Assembly: GCA_027083015.1 (NCBI GenBank)
Contig: JALWQS010000010.1
Coordinates: forward strand, 1 to 9,425
Direction of reading: 5' to 3'
DNA length: 9,425 nt
Source of the DNA: Candidatus Woesearchaeota archaeon
GTDB taxonomy: Archaea > Nanobdellota > Nanobdellia > Woesearchaeales > UBA11576
Position numbers and translations under genes: made by a program
Notes under the pieces: model-generated
Database searches by the model: none
Told to the model about the DNA's origin: nothing
The model's input: the letters and a program-made list of their open reading frames with translations, nothing else
Part shown: positions 5,996-9,425 of the stretch, piece after piece
Numbering within the stretch: position 1 is the first letter of the stretch
Layout of the letters: each line of letters opens with the position of its first letter

Positions 5996-6298
5996 TTATT
6001 TCATCGTCTTTATCTGTTCTTCTAGTTTGCTGATATCCTTATTTATATCTGCTAAGCTTCTTGTTTTCACTCTGTTTGATTTTCTTATTTCATAGACGCT
6101 GATCACTGCTGATGCTGTTAATGCTATTACGACTATTATCAATGTTGGTACAGAAACGCCGATTGTTTGTTGGTTTGATGCCATCCCTGTAAGCTGGTTG
6201 GCTTCTTCTACCTGATAGTTCATGATCAGCAGCCCTAGTAGTGGGAGTGCCATGATTACGACAAAGACGACTGATGACCATCTTCCTTTTTTATTCAT
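5996..6298 (-). CDS. Small two-pass membrane protein with C-terminal coiled coil
   Basis: This protein of 100 residues has membrane segments at about 9-27 and 50-69, joined by a polar loop of about 22 residues. A basic stretch (IRKSNRVKTR, 71-80) and a short amphipathic helix (about 83-99) that could self-associate follow. Both termini are predicted to lie inside the cell. I recognise no family. The ATG has a good SD (AAGGTGA, 4 nt away) and a TATA-like box about 63 nt upstream, giving a leader of roughly 35 nt. It is probably the first gene of a two-gene unit with the 112-residue membrane protein. A scaffolding or membrane-complex role is only a guess. Confidence 0.72.
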   Translation of the reverse strand: MNKKGRWSSVVFVVIMALPLLGLLIMNYQVEEANQLTGMASNQQTIGVSVPTLIIVVIALTASAVISVYEIRKSNRVKTRSLADINKDISKLEEQIKTMK

Positions 6299-6302
6299 TT
6301 GT

Positions 6303-6365
6303 TCACCTTCAGTTAAGGATGTTCTAAAATCTAAGATTAGTTTGTTGTTTACTTTTATTTATAAA
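6303..6365 (-). promoter_or_regulatory. Promoter and SD of the two-gene small membrane protein unit
   Basis: On the minus strand a TATA box (TTTATAAA, 6358-6365) is followed about 50 nt later by AAGGTGA (6303-6309), which is 4 nt before the ATG. Transcription should begin near 6335. Unlike several neighbours, this gene appears to have a true leader with an SD. Confidence 0.5.
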
Positions 6366-6428
6366 CCTGTTTTTACTATATTTAAAATTTGCGGTTGCTT
6401 AGGTGGTGCTGGGTCTTAGTCCGTTTTG

Positions 6429-6980
6429 TCAGAATTCGTCTAATCCTGCTTGTTCTTCTTTTTTTTCTTCTTCTTGCGGGAATCCTTTTTCTTTTTGTTC
6501 TACAAATGCTTTGACTGCTTCTATGAATGGTGTGGCAAAGTTTTCTGGATTTACTGCCATTGCTTGTCTTAGGTCATCAAGGTTTACATATCTTGATTCT
6601 GCTATTTCTGTCTTGTCTGGTTCTATGTCTTCTGCTAATGCGCCGTACCATACTTCCTGAAATACCTTGTTGTTTCCGTCTATGACTGAGAATTTTATGG
6701 CTTTTCTTATTCTGGCGTTCACTCCTAACTCTTGTTTCATCTCTCTGATGGCTGCTTGTTCGTAGTCTTCTCCTTTTCTTACGTGGCCCATGGCTGAAGC
6801 TGCAAACTGACCGGCAAATTTTTTCTTTTCTTCAGGTCTTCTGCATATCAGCAGTTCCTCTTTTGCATTGAATAGGAATACCTGTATGCATCTGTAGTTG
6901 AATCCTTTTCTTTGTATGTCTTCTTTCGGGCTATAACCTATTACTTGGTCATTATCATCCACGGCTATTAAGAGTTCCAT
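6429..6980 (-). CDS. IPP-isomerase-like Nudix hydrolase with C-terminal PIP-like motif
   Basis: This 183-residue Nudix protein has its box at 65-87, fitting G-x5-E-x7-REU-x-EE-x-GU except that the first Glu of the EE pair is Gln (Q83). The N-terminal half resembles type 1 IPP isomerase and YfcD-like proteins (VFLFNAKEELLICRR, 34-48). The isomerase catalytic Cys is replaced by Met (SAMGH against SVCGH), and an isomerase metal His aligns with R30. It is therefore probably a hydrolase of nucleotides or other diphosphates, not an isomerase. After the Nudix fold, a Glu/Lys-rich linker (about 166-176) ends in QAGLDEF (177-183), a PIP-like motif at the exact C-terminus. The ATG has GAGGTT 4 nt upstream. 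It stands between the protease gene and the small membrane proteins, with its own promoter-like sequence. Confidence 0.85.
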   Translation of the reverse strand: MELLIAVDDNDQVIGYSPKEDIQRKGFNYRCIQVFLFNAKEELLICRRPEEKKKFAGQFAASAMGHVRKGEDYEQAAIREMKQELGVNARIRKAIKFSVIDGNNKVFQEVWYGALAEDIEPDKTEIAESRYVNLDDLRQAMAVNPENFATPFIEAVKAFVEQKEKGFPQEEEKKEEQAGLDEF

Positions 6981-6984
6981 TTTT

Positions 6985-7039
6985 AACCTCGTTATGATGT
7001 TTCTTATTATTATGTGTTGTTCTTGTGCCTTTTTAAATA
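6985..7039 (-). promoter_or_regulatory. Promoter and SD of the Nudix gene
   Basis: On the minus strand TATTTAAAA (7031-7039) is a TATA-like box. GAGGTT (6985-6990) is an SD site 4 nt before the ATG at 6980. The expected leader is about 30 nt. Confidence 0.5.
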
Positions 7040-7068
7040 TGCTCGTTTTTGTCTTTTTTACTATATTT

Positions 7069-8937
7069 TTACCTTAATCTAAGTCTTGTTCTTGGTCTTT
7101 TCTTTTTCTCTTTTTTCGTTCCCTTATATTTTTTTGTCTTTCCTTCTTTTTTCTTATCTTTTTCTTTCTCTGTTTTTGTCTTTTTGGTTCTGTGTTTGGT
7201 CCATGCGTATAGGTATCCTAATATGAGTCCCCATATGAACAGGGTTATCGGAGCTATTTTCCAAAGCTCCCATTTGATTCTTGTCTTGCTTTCTTGTTTT
7301 TCGAAGTATATGCTTATGTCGCTTAGTTCTAATGCGTATTCTGAGTATAATAAGGCAGATATAGGATCTTCTTTCTTTAATGATTCCGCGTATTCATAAT
7401 AGCTGTTTGCGAGTATCGGGAATGTTCCTCTGCCTATCTGTTTTGTTATCGCTCTTTTTGCTGCTTTGAGTTTTTGTTCCAGCACTGCGTCTATGCTCTC
7501 ATCGTTCACTCCTAATAATGTAACTATGATGTTGGCGTTCGCTTTTGTCGTGCTTGCCATAAATATGCATAGGGCATATTCTCCTCCATCGTAGTAGTTT
7601 TGTGCTGCATCTACGTTCGCTCGGAGTTCTTTGAGTATTCCTGGGAAGAACAGGTTTATGTATTGGAATCGTTCTTCTACTTCTTGTAGGGTGTTTTCGC
7701 ATGTGGTCTTTAGGCTTTTGTCGTCGAGTTTGTATCTTTCCCCTCCTTTGCCGAAGAATTGGCTCCATGATTCTGCGGAGTAGAGTCTTTCTGTTGCATA
7801 TCCTATATTTTCTGAGTCATTTTTCTCCTTCTTAAGCGTGTTTTTCGCTTCTAGTATTCTTTCTTTCACTATCATGTAAGTTTGTAGGTCTGTGATTGTC
7901 TCTTTTTTTTGTTCATCGAGTTGTTTGTCAAGATCTTCTATCTCTGTTTCCAGTTCTTCTGTTCTTTTCTTGTATCCTTCCTTGTCAAGATTCTGTTCTT
8001 TGATAAGTGTTTTTCTTGCTAATACGCTGGCTCCGAAGCAGTAGCTTGCTCTGCTGTAATATTTTTTCTCTTTTTTTGCTTCTTCTGCTTTTCTTGTAAG
8101 GTTTTTAGCTTCTTGTATCCTTTTTATGTTGTCAAGAAGTAGCTCTTTTTTTTCTCCTAGGTCGAACACCGAACTTTTGTTTATCAGTTCTTCTGCGTGT
8201 TTGCACAGTTTATCTGATACTTCTCTCATGGTTTTTATGTATAGCTCTGGAACTGTTATCTCCTTCTCTGGTTCTGTAAAGTTTTTTCCTGTCATTTCTG
8301 TCATGACTTCTGCTAAGGTATTGACTGGTACGACTTTTATCCCTTTTTTCTTTCCGTACTCTACAAGTGTCGTTATGTTATCCTCTGGTATTTGTTGTTG
8401 TACAGCTGGTATCATGACTTCTTTGATTCCTGCTTCTTTTGCTGCATCTATCTTTTCTTTCAGGCTTCCTACGGGCCCTATTAGTTCTCCGGAATTTATT
8501 GTTCCTGTCACGCTTACTGCCGGATCTGTTTTCAGGTCCATCAGCATAGCTGCTGTCAGCGCTGTTATTGCGCTTCCTGCTGATGGTCCTCCTACTATTC
8601 CTGCCGGGCTTTTTATCGTATAGAAAAAATCGTATTTTGAGCAGTCTGTCTCTGAGAACTCGCACGCAATCTGTTTTGCGAAGCGTGTACTTATCTGCGT
8701 ATCTACTTTTGTTAGCGGTATGGTCTCAAGAAATACGCGTCCGGTCCCTTTTTTTATCTCTAACTGAAGGTTTGCTGGGCTTCCTGAGAACTTGTCTCCC
8801 TCGTGATAGACTGCCAGTAATGTTATATGTCCTGTATTTTTGACTGCTGATGCGATCTGACTGCTAATTATTAAGATGCTGAGTATTAGAAGTATTGTGC
8901 TGAACTCTTTCAGCTCTTTTTTTGCTCTTTTCTTCAT
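7069..8937 (-). CDS. Membrane-anchored, ATPase-less Lon-like (S16) protease
   Basis: This protein of about 622 residues has an N-terminal signal or membrane helix (about 14-32), then a Lon proteolytic domain (about 35-215). The Ser-Lys dyad is intact: S119 in GGPSAGSA and K160 in GPVGSLKEK, 41 residues apart, much as in Lon. No AAA+ ATPase domain or Walker motif is present. A long helical, coiled-coil-rich region (about 225-545) follows, then a second membrane helix (about 561-579) and a Lys/Arg-rich tail of about 40 residues. The protease domain is probably outside the membrane and the basic tail in the cytoplasm. I start at ATG 8937, which lies 26 nt from a strong TATA box. The in-frame GTG at 8949 would add four residues but lies only about 14 nt from that box. 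Targets are unknown; quality control or processing of exported proteins is inferred. Confidence 0.85.
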   Translation of the reverse strand: MKKRAKKELKEFSTILLILSILIISSQIASAVKNTGHITLLAVYHEGDKFSGSPANLQLEIKKGTGRVFLETIPLTKVDTQISTRFAKQIACEFSETDCSKYDFFYTIKSPAGIVGGPSAGSAITALTAAMLMDLKTDPAVSVTGTINSGELIGPVGSLKEKIDAAKEAGIKEVMIPAVQQQIPEDNITTLVEYGKKKGIKVVPVNTLAEVMTEMTGKNFTEPEKEITVPELYIKTMREVSDKLCKHAEELINKSSVFDLGEKKELLLDNIKRIQEAKNLTRKAEEAKKEKKYYSRASYCFGASVLARKTLIKEQNLDKEGYKKRTEELETEIEDLDKQLDEQKKETITDLQTYMIVKERILEAKNTLKKEKNDSENIGYATERLYSAESWSQFFGKGGERYKLDDKSLKTTCENTLQEVEERFQYINLFFPGILKELRANVDAAQNYYDGGEYALCIFMASTTKANANIIVTLLGVNDESIDAVLEQKLKAAKRAITKQIGRGTFPILANSYYEYAESLKKEDPISALLYSEYALELSDISIYFEKQESKTRIKWELWKIAPITLFIWGLILGYLYAWTKHRTKKTKTEKEKDKKKEGKTKKYKGTKKEKKKRPRTRLRLR

Positions 8938-8957
8938 GTTTTTTGTCACAGATCATT

Positions 8958-8968
8958 TTTATATATAG
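8958..8968 (-). promoter_or_regulatory. TATA box of the Lon-like protease gene
   Basis: On the minus strand the sequence reads CTATATATAAA, centred about 26 nt before ATG 8937. No SD is present, which supports a leaderless transcript and the ATG start. Confidence 0.65.
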
Positions 8969-9029
8969 TTTTCTTTGTCCTATTTTTGGGACGAATGGTT
9001 TTTAAATGATCCTTCTTGTTTTCCTAAAT

Positions 9030-9038
9030 TTTATATAT
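9030..9038 (+). promoter_or_regulatory. TATA box of the 87-residue protein gene
   Basis: TTTATATAT is centred about 26 nt before ATG 9060, with no SD between. A leaderless transcript is expected. This rules against the in-frame ATG at 9006, which lies upstream of the box and would add a spurious hydrophobic N-terminus. Confidence 0.65.
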
Positions 9039-9059
9039 CTCTGTCTCTGTTTTCTTATT

Positions 9060-9323
9060 ATGCAAAAAGAGGAACTTGTTAATCAGGCCAGGCGCAGTAT
9101 ATCTGTCGAGTATTTTGAGACTTTTGATCCTGATACTCAGCTTGATATTCTTAAGCGTCTTGAGAATACGATATTGATTGTCAAGGCTGCCGAGTCTGAT
9201 TTTGCTCCTGCGCAGTTTGAGGAGTTGTTATCTTTTCTTGAGAATCGGCTTAATGAGCTTCAGATAATCTATAATATAAAGACTAATAAGACCTTGGATG
9301 ATTTTTGGGATCTTGATGTTTAA
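9060..9323 (+). CDS. Small acidic helical protein, unknown function
   Basis: This protein of 87 residues begins MQKEELVNQARRS and ends LDDFWDLDV. It is acidic and looks all-helical, with helices at roughly 2-12, 24-44, 48-66 and 78-83, no membrane segment and no cysteine. I do not recognise a family or catalytic motif; it is probably cytoplasmic and may act through protein contacts. The start at 9060 rests on the TATA box 26 nt upstream. An upstream ATG at 9006 would add 18 residues read from promoter DNA. It is divergent from the Lon-like protease gene and shares a 122-nt intergenic region with it. A T-run directly after the stop probably ends transcription. Confidence 0.75.
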   Translation: MQKEELVNQARRSISVEYFETFDPDTQLDILKRLENTILIVKAAESDFAPAQFEELLSFLENRLNELQIIYNIKTNKTLDDFWDLDV

Positions 9324-9324
9324 G

Positions 9325-9330
9325 TTTTTT
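9325..9330 (+). terminator. Oligo-T terminator after the 87-residue protein gene
   Basis: Six T residues begin 2 nt after the stop codon, and further T-rich tracts follow at about 9383-9406. Archaeal RNA polymerase can terminate at T-runs without a hairpin, and no hairpin is obvious here. Confidence 0.4.
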
Positions 9331-9425
9331 ATGGTTTGGGTGTCGTCGTAGCTTTGTTGTTCTTTATCTTCTTTCTTCTATTCTTCTTTTTTATTTTCCT
9401 TTTTCTTGGAGTCTTTCGTTCCGTT
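9329..9425 (-). CDS. Possible C-terminal end of a Lys/Arg-rich protein (partial at window edge)
   Basis: Read on the minus strand from the right edge, one frame stays open for 31 codons, about half of them Lys or Arg, and ends KATTTPKP before a TAA at 9329-9331. The gene would begin outside the window and converge on the 87-residue protein gene, whose stop is 5 nt away. Purine-rich DNA of this kind stays open easily by chance, so this could be an intergenic T-rich tract. In its favour, the Lon-like protease also ends in a basic tail. Confidence 0.3.
   Translation of the reverse strand, partial: TERKTPRKRKIKKKNRRKKIKNNKATTTPKP

Noticed and set aside
8126..8623. Plus-strand open frame of 165 codons opposite the Lon-like protease
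   Set aside because: It lies wholly inside the protease coding region on the other strand, has low-complexity Ser/Phe-rich composition and no promoter or SD.
9006..9059. Upstream ATG extension of the 87-residue protein
   Set aside because: The extra residues are translated from promoter DNA, including the TATA box, and would form an artificial hydrophobic N-terminus.

Overview
The window looks like archaeal chromosome. Five genes start 26-27 nt downstream of a TATA-like box, the geometry of leaderless archaeal transcripts. Others have Shine-Dalgarno (SD) sites matching archaeal 16S (GAGGTGA, AAGGTGA). Gene content agrees: NucS/EndoMS, EndoQ and an XRE-CBS regulator. The AT-rich sequence, many small membrane proteins, Lys-rich tails and a membrane-anchored ATPase-less Lon protease suggest a DPANN-type archaeon (Woesearchaeota/Pacearchaeota-like), but this is an inference from style, not a phylogenetic result.

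Layout. A plus-strand gene at the left edge encodes a Lys-rich, H1-tail-like repeat protein and ends at a hairpin plus T-tract. It converges on a minus-strand block. Reading that block in its direction of transcription, from right to left: a Lon-like membrane protease (7069-8937); an IPP-isomerase-like Nudix protein (6429-6980); two small membrane proteins (5996-6298 and 5573-5911); a family 2 glycosyltransferase (4187-5449); a membrane-anchored thioredoxin-fold protein (3478-4152); an XRE-CBS regulator (2877-3407); and a tight DNA-repair cluster, nucS - small winged-helix-like protein - endoQ (468-2790). At the right edge, a small plus-strand gene of unknown function (9060-9323) diverges from the protease gene. 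A Lys/Arg-rich minus-strand reading frame enters from beyond the window edge. No intergenic stretch exceeds about 130 bases. I saw no tRNA, rRNA, CRISPR array or mobile element.

How the genes fit together. The strongest theme is DNA repair of mismatched and deaminated bases. NucS/EndoMS (mismatch cutting) and EndoQ (cutting 5' of deaminated bases) lie in one probable operon with a 77-residue protein between them, and both end in PCNA-interacting (PIP-box-like) motifs. The Nudix protein, about 4 kb away, ends in the same kind of motif (QAGLDEF), lacks the residues that define IPP isomerase, and so may be a PCNA-tethered nucleotide hydrolase. The second theme is the cell envelope: glycosyltransferase, exported thiol-redox protein, exported protease and two small membrane proteins.
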